DNA of 64,000 bases from Stappia sp. 28M-7 (GTDB taxonomy: Bacteria > Pseudomonadota > Alphaproteobacteria > Rhizobiales > Stappiaceae): positions 3,308,258-3,372,257 of the forward strand of contig NZ_JACMIA010000001.1 in assembly GCF_014252955.1 (NCBI RefSeq), given 5' to 3'. Position 1 is the first letter of the stretch, and every line of letters starts with the position of its first letter. The translations under genes were made by a program, and so were the position numbers. This document shows positions 1 through 7,888 of the stretch, one piece after another. A model generated the notes under the pieces. It was not told the origin of the DNA, ran no database searches, and saw only the letters and a list, made by a program, of their open reading frames with translations.

Positions 1-282
1 GATGCCGAGCGCCTCGGCCTGGACCAGGCCTGCCCGGTCGCTGCCCGGCGCGACATAGATCGTGTCGCTCCTGCGGCGGTCCTCATGGAGGATCGAGGCG
101 AGCAGGGAGACCTGGCTCTGACGTCTCAAGGCACTGTAGAGGACCACGACGCGGGCCTTATCGAGGCGCGCGGCATCGGCCTCGGAAAGCGAAATGCGCT
201 CAACCTTGAAAGCCAACGCCAATGCGTTGGCGAATGCCGGTTCGGCGTTGTCCTGGTCTACGAGAATGATGACGTCGATCAT
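1..282 (-). CDS. hypothetical protein, C-terminus cut by window edge
   Basis: The reading frame opens with ATG at 282 and runs off the left edge, so 94 codons are visible. The N-terminus (MIDVIILVDQDN) is a hydrophobic beta strand followed by acidic residues, and a second strand (ARVVVLYSAL) lies near residue 47. This looks like the start of a Rossmann or receiver-like fold, but no family motif is complete and I do not recognise the protein. It lies downstream of dksA on the same strand, separated by a strong dksA terminator and about 160 bp. Function unknown. Confidence 0.55.
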   Translation of the reverse strand, partial: MIDVIILVDQDNAEPAFANALALAFKVERISLSEADAARLDKARVVVLYSALRRQSQVSLLASILHEDRRRSDTIYVAPGSDRAGLVQAEALGI

Positions 283-438
283 GCCAACCGCCAACCTTGA
301 ATGACGCTGAAGTTCCTCTGCGTCATCCTTATCCGGCGTAACTTGTCGAACCCTTAATCGGCTCGAGCACGAACTCTTAACGAGATATGAACCGCAGCTG
401 CGGCACGGCCACGCGCCAGAGGAATGCGGGGAAAACGA
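283..438. other. intergenic region upstream of the edge ORF
   Basis: No gene seen. The stretch is richer in AT than its surroundings and has two TTAA tetramers (in cccttaatcgg and actcttaacg), so it probably carries the promoter of the minus-strand ORF that starts at 282. Confidence 0.3.
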
Positions 439-464
439 AAAGGCCCGGACGATGCCGGGCCTTA
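439..464 (-). terminator. rho-independent terminator after dksA
   Basis: Read on the minus strand, AAGGCCCGG and CCGGGCCTT form a 9-bp perfect stem around a short loop, followed by a T-rich run (TTCGTTTT). It lies about 45 bp past the dksA stop. Confidence 0.8.
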
Positions 465-508
465 AAAAGTTGGTTCAGACAAATGCTGCCGGGCGGGCCG
501 GCGTTACA

Positions 509-925
509 TCAGTCGTCGCGATAAACCTTTTCACGGCGCTCATGGGCTTCCTGCGCTTCGAGCGACAGGGTCGCGATCGGACGGGCTTCCAGCCGCTTGA
601 TGGAAATCGGCTCGCCCGTTTCGATGCAGTACCCGTAAGACCCGTCCGCGATACGCTCCAGCGCCGCATCGATCTTTGCGATCAACTTGCGCTGGCGGTC
701 GCGGGCCCTGAGCTCGATCGAGCGATCCGTCTCGGAAGACGCCCGGTCGGCGATATCGGGGTGATTCTGGCTTTCCTCCTGGAGGTTTGCGAGCGTTTCG
801 CGGCTTTCCTTTAGGAGCTCTTCCTTCCACCGCAAAAGCTTGTTCCGGAAATACTCGCGCTGACGCTCGTTCATGAAAGTCTCGTCCTCGCTGGGACGAT
901 ACTCGGCATCCAGCTCAACCGTCAT
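509..925 (-). CDS. dksA: DksA-type RNA polymerase secondary-channel regulator, zinc-finger cysteines missing
   Basis: DksA proteins insert a coiled-coil tip into the RNA polymerase secondary channel and, with ppGpp, adjust transcription initiation. The protein is 138 residues, within a few residues of the usual length. A long coiled coil (about residues 19-92) carries the DxxDxA tip motif as D57-I-A-D60-R-A62. The C-terminal globular part starts at SYGYC. The four zinc-ligand positions of the E. coli C-x2-C-x17-C-x2-C pattern are read here as C100, T103, S121 and A124, so only one cysteine survives and a structural zinc is unlikely. Other alphaproteobacterial DksA proteins with fewer cysteines are known. 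A terminator follows the gene. Confidence 0.93.
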   Translation of the reverse strand: MTVELDAEYRPSEDETFMNERQREYFRNKLLRWKEELLKESRETLANLQEESQNHPDIADRASSETDRSIELRARDRQRKLIAKIDAALERIADGSYGYCIETGEPISIKRLEARPIATLSLEAQEAHERREKVYRDD

Positions 926-1098
926 GTTCTACTCCGGCTCCCGTTAGGCCGCGCGGAATATAGCGATCCTGCGGGCGATGGACAACGCCGCGGACGTCGA
1001 AAATAGCGCCAAATTTCTGTGATGTTTTTCATGTACTTAGGCCGGTTGCATCCGTTTTCGGCATGAGTCCGGCCCGATCAGGCGGCATTAACGGGCGT

Positions 1099-1518
1099 TC
1101 AATTTCCGTACAGTCCCAGCTTTGCCAGCTCCACTTTGGCGCGAAGCTCGATCTCGTCGATCACCTTTTCCAGCGCAGGATTGCCGCTGTCCGTGCGCCG
1201 CTCCAGCATCATTGCAAGCCGATTGAGCCGCTCAGGCGAAACCCGTCCGGCAAGCAGATCCGCCTTCATGCCCTCCAGCGTGTCGAGCAGGTCATGGCCC
1301 CGCGCCGTCGCCTTGCGCCGGCCGGTCAACGGGTCGTCGACCTCCTGCAGCGCTAGCAATGCATCGATACCGGCAATGCCGCTTGCGCCCCCTGCGGAGG
1401 AGGCGCTCTCCGAGCGTCCGGTGCCGCCGAGATCGAAACTCGAGCCCGACCCATCGGTCCGTTTTTTCTGGTTTCGTCCGCCGACCCCGGACAGGGGCGC
1501 GTAGCCTGAAATTCTCAT
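1099..1518 (-). CDS. fliX: flagellar assembly trans-acting factor FliX
   Basis: In Caulobacter, FliX couples basal-body assembly to activity of the sigma-54 activator FlbD, so that late flagellar genes are transcribed only after early assembly. The 139-residue product begins MRISGYAPLSG and has the small-residue-rich N-terminus and helical C-terminus (about residues 50-139, with LLALQEVDD and RLAMMLERR) expected of FliX. A start 15 codons upstream is possible in frame, but MRISGY is the family-like N-terminus. The gene is divergent from flgI, the same arrangement as in Caulobacter. A GTTAAC hexamer lies 70 bp upstream. Confidence 0.85.
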   Translation of the reverse strand: MRISGYAPLSGVGGRNQKKRTDGSGSSFDLGGTGRSESASSAGGASGIAGIDALLALQEVDDPLTGRRKATARGHDLLDTLEGMKADLLAGRVSPERLNRLAMMLERRTDSGNPALEKVIDEIELRAKVELAKLGLYGN

Positions 1519-1718
1519 GGTCGAAAACCGGACCCCGCTGGAGGAACTCTCAAGGCTACACAATTTTCCGAGTTGGTAAACGAAGCGTTAACAACCCGGC
1601 AAATCCTGCCGAGTAAGCCGAGGAAGATCATCGCAGACAGGCTTGAATTAGGAAAGGGAAATAAATTTTATCCATACAAAACAGATAGATAAGAAATTTA
1701 TCACACCAGCGGACATTC

Positions 1719-1733
1719 TGGCACGCTGCTCGC
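1719..1733 (+). promoter_or_regulatory. sigma-54 promoter of flgI-cheL-flbY
   Basis: TGGCACGCTGCTCGC matches the -24/-12 consensus TGGCACG-N4-TTGC at all fixed positions but one (TCGC for TTGC). GG and GC have the correct spacing. The predicted transcript start is near 1745, leaving a leader of about 47 nt before flgI. Class II flagellar operons of alphaproteobacteria commonly use sigma-54. Confidence 0.8.
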
Positions 1734-1791
1734 ATAAGGAAACGCGGGCAAGCCGCCCACGCCATCCGTCGAGCGATCGAGACACGCAAGA

Positions 1792-2937
1792 ATGACCCTG
1801 CCCGGCCTCCTCTCACGCCTTTCCGGCCTCCTGCAGATCCTCTGCCTGGCCTGGACGCTCGCCCTCGTCGTGACATTGGCGACCCCCGCCAGCGCCGCGT
1901 CGCGGATCAAGGATATTGCCGACTTCGAAGGCATTCGCGACAACCAGCTCATCGGTTACGGCCTCGTGGTCGGCCTGCAGGGTACCGGCGACAGCCTGCG
2001 CAACGCACCTTTCACCCGGCAGAGCCTTGAAGCCATGCTGGAGCGCCTCGGCGTCAACACCCGCGGCTTCAACCTCAACACCCAGAACGTGGCCGCCGTC
2101 ATGGTCACAGCCAACCTCCCGGCATTTTCTACCCAGGGCACCCGGATCGATGTTTCGGTCAGCGCCCTTGGCGATGCCGACAGCCTGCAGGGCGGCACCC
2201 TTCTGGTCACACCGCTGCTCGGCGCCGACGGCGAAGTCTACGCCATTGCGCAAGGACCGCTCGCCATCGGCGGCTTCTCGGCACAGGGCGACGCGGCCTC
2301 GGTCGTGCGCGGCGTGCCGACCTCCGGCCGGATCGCCAACGGCGCCCTGGTCGAGCGCGAGATCGACTTCAAGCTGGCGTCGATGACCAGCCTGCGCCTT
2401 GCCCTGCGCAATCCCGACCTCACGACCGCCCGCCGCATGGCCCTGGCCGTCAACGAGCTGATCGGCCTGCCGACCGCCGAACCGCTGGATCCGGCGACGG
2501 TTCGCATCGACCTGCCGCGTCAGTTCAACGGCAACATCGTCGACCTCTTGACCGATATCGAACAGCTGATCATCGAGCCGGACCTGCCCGCCCGCATCGT
2601 CATCGACGAGAATTCCGGCATCATCGTCATGGGTCAGAACGTCAAGGTTTCCACGGTCGCAATCGCCCAAGGCAACCTGACCGTCACCGTTGCGGAAAGC
2701 CCGACGGTGGTGCAGCCCCTGCCTTTCGCCAACGGACAGACGGCGCTTGAGCCCCGGACCGACATCCTTGTCGACGACGCGAGCGACAACAAGCTGGCGG
2801 TCGTGCGGGAGTCGGTGACGCTCCAGCAGCTGGTCGACGGCCTCAACGCCCTCGGCATCGGTCCGCGCGACATGATCTCGATCCTGCAGGCCATCAAGGC
2901 CGCCGGTGCACTCCAGGCCGAAATCGAGCTGATGTGA
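1792..2937 (+). CDS. flgI: flagellar P-ring protein FlgI
   Basis: FlgI polymerises in the periplasm into the P-ring, the peptidoglycan-level bushing around the flagellar rod. The 381-residue protein has a Sec signal peptide (hydrophobic core about residues 11-31, likely cleavage after A-S-A at 33-35). The mature part starts with the hallmark RIKDIADFEGIRDNQLIGYG and continues with GLQGTGDS, and the C-terminus carries the conserved LVDGLNALGIGPRDMISILQAIKAAGAL region. Length and motifs fit full-length FlgI. It is first in a translationally coupled operon: its stop overlaps the start of the rod-binding protein gene. Confidence 0.97.
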   Translation: MTLPGLLSRLSGLLQILCLAWTLALVVTLATPASAASRIKDIADFEGIRDNQLIGYGLVVGLQGTGDSLRNAPFTRQSLEAMLERLGVNTRGFNLNTQNVAAVMVTANLPAFSTQGTRIDVSVSALGDADSLQGGTLLVTPLLGADGEVYAIAQGPLAIGGFSAQGDAASVVRGVPTSGRIANGALVEREIDFKLASMTSLRLALRNPDLTTARRMALAVNELIGLPTAEPLDPATVRIDLPRQFNGNIVDLLTDIEQLIIEPDLPARIVIDENSGIIVMGQNVKVSTVAIAQGNLTVTVAESPTVVQPLPFANGQTALEPRTDILVDDASDNKLAVVRESVTLQQLVDGLNALGIGPRDMISILQAIKAAGALQAEIELM

Positions 2938-3269
2938 TGAGCATGCCCGGCATCGACACCGTCCTCGCCAGCGCCCATGGCCGCTACACGGCCAAAGGCA
3001 GCGCTCTCAACACCGGCTCGGCAAATCCTGCCGGCATGACCCGCGAGAACGCCGAACAGTTCGAGGCCGTGTTCTTGAACACCATGTTCCAGACGATGTT
3101 CGCCGGTCTGGAAGAAGGCGGCGCCTGGGGCAGCGACACCGGCTCCGAAGCCTGGAGCGGCATGCTGGTCGAAGAATACGCCAACACCATCGCCAAGGCC
3201 GGCGGCATCGGCATCGCCGACGCGGTCCAGCGAGAACTTCTTGCCCTTCAGGAGACGGCCGGACAATGA
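2937..3269 (+). CDS. cheL: rod-binding protein, CheL/FlgJ N-terminal-domain type
   Basis: The 110-residue protein matches the rod-binding domain of FlgJ (A-E-Q-F-E-A-V-F-L-N-T-M-F near residues 40-52 and a GG-I-G-I-A-D-A-V region near the end) without the C-terminal muramidase domain of enterobacterial FlgJ. Caulobacter CheL is this short form and lies between flgI and flbY, as here. It probably caps or scaffolds rod assembly in the periplasm. ATG at 2937 overlaps the flgI stop; a GTG one codon earlier (2934) is also possible. The stop overlaps the next start (ATGA). Confidence 0.85.
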   Translation: MSMPGIDTVLASAHGRYTAKGSALNTGSANPAGMTRENAEQFEAVFLNTMFQTMFAGLEEGGAWGSDTGSEAWSGMLVEEYANTIAKAGGIGIADAVQRELLALQETAGQ

Positions 3270-3763
3270 GCCTCGACACCAAACAGCTCGCAGAAATTGC
3301 CCCTGAGTTCTTTTCCGGCGCGATAGCCGATCGCAAGGCGGCGGAAGCGACCTGCAACCGCCTCGAAGCCGCGATGGGTGACCTCCTGGCCGTCATCGAG
3401 CGCGAGACGGAACTCGTCCGCCTCGGCAAGCTGGACGCGGCCGGCGACCTGCAGCCCGAGAAGGCAAAGCTGGTCAGCATCTACATGCGCGGCATGACCT
3501 TCGTGCGCGACCAGACCACCTCGCTCGGCAATCTGGCTCCGGAAGCGGTCGACAGGCTGAAGCGGCGCCATGCGGAGTTCCAGCCGGTGCTACGCATCAA
3601 CCTGGCAGTTCTTGCCACGGCCCGCGAGGTCGCCGACAACCTGCTGCGCAAAGTGGCGCAAGGGGCAGCCAGCACGCGCGCACCCTCGACCTACGGCCCC
3701 GGCGGCAGCGCACCGCGCACCCCGGCCCTGGCCGATGGCATCGCCGTCAACCGGGCACTCTGA
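3266..3763 (+). CDS. flbY: FlbY-like / FlgN-type flagellar chaperone candidate
   Basis: A 165-residue, mostly helical cytoplasmic protein. Residues 25-115 form long amphipathic helices (EAAMGDLLAVIERETELVRLG, then ...KAKLVSIYMRGMTFVRD) like FlgN, the export chaperone of hook-filament junction proteins FlgK and FlgL. The last 45 residues are Pro/Ala/Gly-rich and probably disordered. It is third in the flgI-cheL operon with a 4-nt ATGA overlap, the position of flbY in Caulobacter. The FlgN-like role is inferred from helical character and position, since sequence conservation is weak. Confidence 0.7.
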   Translation: MSLDTKQLAEIAPEFFSGAIADRKAAEATCNRLEAAMGDLLAVIERETELVRLGKLDAAGDLQPEKAKLVSIYMRGMTFVRDQTTSLGNLAPEAVDRLKRRHAEFQPVLRINLAVLATAREVADNLLRKVAQGAASTRAPSTYGPGGSAPRTPALADGIAVNRAL

Positions 3764-4118
3764 CGCCGCCCCGTCCCACGCATCAGACCCGACGAATTCA
3801 ACGCGCCGCCCGCCGTCACACGCGGGCGGCGCTGTCGTTTGGCGCAGGGCATCGGCCGCGCCTGTTAACTCTGACAGAACGAATCGGGATCAGAGGGGAT
3901 CAATCGAAAACCCTAATGAATTCCTTAAGACGGGATTCACAGTTTTCAGATAAGATGCTTGCCAGGATATGGAAGTTGATCCCCCCCTTTTTCGGTTGGT
4001 CGACCTGCGTATCGAAGGACCTGAACAAGGTTAACGAGTGAAAGGCGAGATGCTCAACGGACGACGTTGATACCGGGCGCGTTGCCTTCGCGGATATGTC
4101 CGGTGGAGGGGTAAGCAA
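3764..4118. other. intergenic region between flbY and flaG
   Basis: It holds the flbY terminator (separate entry), then about 285 bp without a convincing gene. This part is comparatively AT-rich, has GTTAAC hexamers at 3864 and 4030 and a run of seven C at about 3979-3985. It probably contains the flaG promoter. No sigma-54 match was found. Confidence 0.5.
3803..3838 (+). terminator. rho-independent terminator of flgI-cheL-flbY
   Basis: GCGCCGCCCGC and GCGGGCGGCGC form an 11-bp perfect stem with an 8-nt loop, followed by tgtcgttt. It lies 40 bp after the flbY stop. Confidence 0.75.
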
Positions 4119-4484
4119 ATGGAAGCGACACCGATCAGGACTATGTCCTATACGCTTGTACCGACGGCACCGAGACCTTCGGAAGCCAGCGCATCGCCGG
4201 CTGCGCGAACGGACGTGCCTGCCGAAAAAGCGGTGCAGCCACCGACCGAGACCGCGGCCAATCGCCCGGCGGCCGAGAACAATTTCGCCAAGGCCGAGGC
4301 CAACATCAAGCGCGAGGAATTTCGCGACAAGATCACCGATTCCATCGTCTTCAGGGCCGTCGATCTGACCACCGGCGAGGTGGTGCAGCAGATCCCGGAG
4401 GAATCCATCCTGCGCCTACGCCGGGCTTTTGCCGAGACCACCCAGAAGAACATGACTGGCCTTGCCTTCAGCCGCAGTCTTTGA
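4119..4484 (+). CDS. flaG: FlaG-family flagellar protein
   Basis: FlaG proteins influence filament length. The 121-residue protein has a disordered Ala/Pro/Thr-rich N-terminal half and the FlaG core in its C-terminal half: FRAVDLTTGEVVQQIPEE followed by SILRLRRAF (about residues 83-110), the V-D-x-x-T-G-E-V-x-x-Q-I-P signature of the family. A strong Shine-Dalgarno (GGAGGGG) sits 8 bp before ATG at 4119. It is separated from the preceding operon by a terminator and from the following TPR gene by 95 bp. Confidence 0.8.
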   Translation: MEATPIRTMSYTLVPTAPRPSEASASPAARTDVPAEKAVQPPTETAANRPAAENNFAKAEANIKREEFRDKITDSIVFRAVDLTTGEVVQQIPEESILRLRRAFAETTQKNMTGLAFSRSL

Positions 4485-4579
4485 AGACGTGCGGGGCGTC
4501 CACCCGCCCCGCCGGCAGCCCGCACGGGTTTTCGAATCGGCTATAGTCCGCGCTCACTGACCTCGAGCCGGACGCACGG

Positions 4580-6412
4580 ATGCCGCCCTCCTCCCAGACC
4601 ATCCTGGACCAGATGCGAAAGGCGCTGCTCTTGCAGCGCGACGGGAAACCCGCACGCGCACGGCCGATCTACGAAAAGGTCCTCAAGCAGGACCCCGGCA
4701 ATGCCGAGGCCACCAGCCTGCTGGGTCTGTGCTTCCTCGAACAGGGCTATCCGAAGCGCGCGGCCGCGCTGTTCGAGCGGGCCATCTCCCTCGCCCCTGG
4801 CGAACCCCGCTACCGGATCAACCTCGTGGAGGCGCTCGAAGCCCTCGGCGATACGGACGCGGTACTTGCCGCCAGCGCACAGGCAGGGGCGGACGGCGTT
4901 GCGGATGCCGCCCTGCTCCATCGCCAGGCCCGCCTGCTGCGCCAGTCCGGACGACTGGCGGAAGCGCTCTCCACCTACGATGCAGCCCTCCGCGCCGCGG
5001 CCGACGATCTGGCCGACAACCTGGATATCCTTGTCGAATTCGGGCAGACGCTGATTCTGGCGAGCAAGCACGAGGAAGCCGTCCGCGTGCTGCAATTCGC
5101 CCTTTCGGCCGCCCCGGACCATCGCATCGCCCTGCTCAGCCTCGCCGACGCACTCAACCAGCTGCATCGCGGGGCCGAGGCGCTGGAGCTTCTTTCCGGC
5201 AGGGCCGCCGCCTTCGACGCAGAAACCGATGCAACCTATCGGCTGAGCCTTGCCAACGCGCTCTGGGGGACCTGCGACTACCTCGCTGCGCTTGCCGAGA
5301 CCGACCGCGCGATCGCGCTCGGCGCGAGCGGCAGCGATGCCCGCCTGTTGCGCGGCAAGGCGCTGTACCACCTCGGCCGCTTCCCCGAGGCTGTCGAGGA
5401 ACTGGAGAAGGCGATGGCGGTGGATCCGGGCCGCCACGAGACGGCCATGACCCTTGGCCTCGCCTGCCTTGCCAACGGCGATCTCGCGCGAGGCTGGAAG
5501 CTGGCGGAGCGCCGCGTCGAGGCGAATCTCCAGGGATTGATCCAACGCCGTTTCTCCCGCCCGACATGGCGGGGCGAGCCGCTTGCCGGCAAGACCCTGA
5601 TGATCTGGGACGACCAGGGCATTGGCGACGTCCTGCGATCCGCCTCCATGTTCGCTGAACTGGCCGAGCAGGCGGAGCGGCTGATCGTCGAGTGCCACCC
5701 CAAGCTCGTCCCGCTGCTTGCGCGCAATTTTCCGCAGGTGGAGGTGCGACAGCGGAGCCATGAAGGCCTCAACGCCCTTACCCGGGGCGAGGACTTCGAC
5801 TTCCAATGCGCGTTCGGCGGTCTGCCCACCCTTCTGCGACCGGATATTTCCGCCTTTCCGGGGACACCGACAATACTCGGCGCCGACCCGGCGCGCGTCG
5901 CCGCCCTGCAGCAGCGGGCGCCGCTCGGCAACACGGCCCGGCCGAGGGTCGGTCTGTCCTGGACCAGCGGCAACCGTGTCGGCCAACGCGGCCGCTCGTA
6001 TCTTGCCCTGGAGGACCTGCTTCCCCTGTTCGCCGTCGACGATGTCGACTTCGTCCTGCTGGACTATACCGACCGCAGTGCGGAAATCGCGGCCCTGCAG
6101 GAGCGCACGCCCTTCACCTTGCACCGGTGGGAAGATCTCGATCTCTTCGACGACCTGGAGACCGTTGCCGCTCTGACCTCCTGCATGGATCTGGTCATCT
6201 CGGCAAACACCTCTGTCGCCGACATGTCCGGTGCGCTCGGCGTGCCCACCTGGCGCTTCGGCCCGGTCACCGGCACGATCCTGTTGGGGCAGGAAAACCC
6301 ACCCTGGGCCCCGGCGACGCGCTATTTGCGGCTCGACCCCGAACGCCCGGCAGCCGACATCGTGCCCCGCCTCGTTGCCGATCTGCGGCACTGGCTGGAG
6401 GAGCGCCGGTAG
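4580..6412 (+). CDS. TPR-repeat protein with C-terminal glycosyltransferase-like domain, possible flagellin glycosyltransferase
   Basis: A 610-residue soluble protein. Residues 1-300 are tandem TPR helices (for example ARPIYEKVLKQDPGNAEATSLLGLC and RAAALFERAISLAPGEPRYRINL). Residues about 320-605 form a GT-B-like domain related to the GT9/GT41 type, with WDDQGIGDVLRSASMF near 345, a beta strand VGLSWTSGNRVG near 460 and a nucleotide-site-like region (ISANTSVADMSGALGVPTW) near 540. TPR-glycosyltransferase proteins of this build sit beside flagellin genes and nonulosonic acid genes in many bacteria. It is convergent with the sugar operon at 6432-9949 and lies 4 kb from the flagellins, so transfer of that sugar to flagellin is a reasonable inference. 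The exact family is uncertain. Confidence 0.72.
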   Translation: MPPSSQTILDQMRKALLLQRDGKPARARPIYEKVLKQDPGNAEATSLLGLCFLEQGYPKRAAALFERAISLAPGEPRYRINLVEALEALGDTDAVLAASAQAGADGVADAALLHRQARLLRQSGRLAEALSTYDAALRAAADDLADNLDILVEFGQTLILASKHEEAVRVLQFALSAAPDHRIALLSLADALNQLHRGAEALELLSGRAAAFDAETDATYRLSLANALWGTCDYLAALAETDRAIALGASGSDARLLRGKALYHLGRFPEAVEELEKAMAVDPGRHETAMTLGLACLANGDLARGWKLAERRVEANLQGLIQRRFSRPTWRGEPLAGKTLMIWDDQGIGDVLRSASMFAELAEQAERLIVECHPKLVPLLARNFPQVEVRQRSHEGLNALTRGEDFDFQCAFGGLPTLLRPDISAFPGTPTILGADPARVAALQQRAPLGNTARPRVGLSWTSGNRVGQRGRSYLALEDLLPLFAVDDVDFVLLDYTDRSAEIAALQERTPFTLHRWEDLDLFDDLETVAALTSCMDLVISANTSVADMSGALGVPTWRFGPVTGTILLGQENPPWAPATRYLRLDPERPAADIVPRLVADLRHWLEERR

Positions 6413-6431
6413 AGCGTTGATCTTCGCGCCG

Positions 6432-7142
6432 TTACATCTGGATGGGATGGACGTCCAGATTGCGCTCCAGCCGCTCGAGCATCAGCTCGGCGACCGCGAT
6501 GTCCTGCGGCTCGTCGATCTCCACGACTTCCTCATCGCTGGTCTCCCAGAAACCGATCCGGCCCGTCAGGCGGCACCCGGTCCGCTCGAAGCTCTCCGTG
6601 CGGAACAGATAGAAGTTGCCGGTCTCGCGATAGTAGCGGTCCTCGGCCGGGATCTGTTGGCGCATCAAGCGATTATGCGGATCGTAGAGCGGCTGCGGTT
6701 CCGGCAGGTTGCGCCAGATGTAGTTGCGGATGAGCCTTGCCGAAAACAGCGAGTCGTAGCCGCCCTCGGAGAAATGCCGGTAGGCATCGGCCAGCGTATC
6801 CTTGCGCCGAACCGGAGAGGTGACCTGCGGAAACAGCACCGCCTCCGGCTTTTCGTCCCGGCACATATGGGCAATCGCATGATGCAGTGAGGCCTCGGCC
6901 GGCGACGTATCGGTCGCAAACTCGTCAGGCCGCAACACAGGCACCCTTGCCCCGAAAGCGCGCGCGGTTTCGGCGATTTCCTCGCTGTCGGTCGAGACGA
7001 TGACATCGCGCACGAAGCCGGCCGCCTGCGCCGCCTCGATGGTCCAGGCGATCAGCGGCTTGCCGAATACCGGCACGAGGTTCTTGCGCGGGATCCCCTT
7101 CGAGCCCCCGCGGGCAAGCACGATCGCATCACAGGTCATCAT
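6432..7142 (-). CDS. CMP-nonulosonate (sialic/legionaminic/pseudaminic acid) cytidylyltransferase, NeuA-like
   Basis: It activates a nonulosonic acid as its CMP sugar. The 236-residue length matches NeuA/LegF/PseF proteins. The nucleotide-binding loop ARGGSKGIPRKN is at residues 10-21, with STDSEEIAETARAFGA near 50 and an acidic metal-binding end (EVVEIDEPQDIAVAE, about 205-219). Substrate specificity within the family cannot be read from these motifs. It is the last gene of a four-gene minus-strand operon and overlaps the methyltransferase stop by 4 nt. Confidence 0.9.
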   Translation of the reverse strand: MMTCDAIVLARGGSKGIPRKNLVPVFGKPLIAWTIEAAQAAGFVRDVIVSTDSEEIAETARAFGARVPVLRPDEFATDTSPAEASLHHAIAHMCRDEKPEAVLFPQVTSPVRRKDTLADAYRHFSEGGYDSLFSARLIRNYIWRNLPEPQPLYDPHNRLMRQQIPAEDRYYRETGNFYLFRTESFERTGCRLTGRIGFWETSDEEVVEIDEPQDIAVAELMLERLERNLDVHPIQM

Positions 7143-7888
7143 CTCTTTTCCGCAAAAACCGTCACGAAGGAGCCCCAGAAGGCGGGCGACACGCCACTGT
7201 CCGGCGCCTGCATCCTTTCCCAGGCCTCAAGAGTCGCGAACCGCGTGCCGAAGAACGGATACTCGACCGAGGCGATCCGGAAGCCACTATCTCGCAGCAG
7301 GCGCATCAGCGAGTCATCGGTGAAGAGGCTGACATGCGTCGGATCGTGGAGCAAGCGGAAGCGATCGCCGAAAAGACGCGCGGCAGCACTGGCGAAATTG
7401 GGCGTACCGACCACGAAAAGCCCGCCGCGGCGAAGCGCTTCCTCGACAAGCCTGACGAAGGACACCGGATCCTCGACATGCTCGATAACGTGATGCGCAA
7501 CGATGACGTCGCAGGAGGCCGACTGAAAGCGGCCCGGCTCTAGAACGCCGCGGATCGTCGTTGCACCGCTGCGCCGCGCCGCCATCTCCACGGCCTTTTC
7601 GGACGGATCCAGCCCGATCCGCTCGTGGCGCGGGTCGATCTGCTCCAGCAACTCGCCGAGACCGCAGCCGATATCGACCACCCGAGCCGGAACACGCGCA
7701 TTCACCGCCTCGGCGATATAGGCAAGGTCCGCCTTGCGCATCTCACGCTCCGAGGCGATGTCGCGCAGCCGCCCGTCCGGATCGCGCTTTTCGTCCCAGT
7801 ACTCCCCGGCTGCGACACGCGCCGGATAAGGCACGAAATAGTCGTCCGATCCATACAGAGCCAGGCAGCGATCGATGATCGAGCTCAT
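7139..7888 (-). CDS. class I SAM-dependent methyltransferase
   Basis: A 249-residue protein with SAM motif I VVDIGCGLGELLEQI near residue 70, an acidic motif II (RIGLDPSEKAVEMA) and motif IV DVIVAHHVIEHVEDP near 130, typical of methyltransferase type 11/23 enzymes. The conserved ends VSLFTDDSL and SGFRIASVEYPFFGT resemble sugar-modifying methyltransferases. It overlaps both operon neighbours by 4 nt. A role in O- or N-methylating the nonulosonic sugar or glycosylated flagellin is inferred from context only. Confidence 0.85.
   Translation of the reverse strand: MSSIIDRCLALYGSDDYFVPYPARVAAGEYWDEKRDPDGRLRDIASEREMRKADLAYIAEAVNARVPARVVDIGCGLGELLEQIDPRHERIGLDPSEKAVEMAARRSGATTIRGVLEPGRFQSASCDVIVAHHVIEHVEDPVSFVRLVEEALRRGGLFVVGTPNFASAAARLFGDRFRLLHDPTHVSLFTDDSLMRLLRDSGFRIASVEYPFFGTRFATLEAWERMQAPDSGVSPAFWGSFVTVFAEKR

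Noticed and set aside
4541-6391. Open frame on the minus strand opposite the TPR gene
   Set aside because: The plus-strand protein has clear TPR periodicity; the opposite frame has none.
6413-6431. Terminator between the TPR gene and the convergent sugar operon
   Set aside because: The gap is only 19 bp and shows no inverted repeat.
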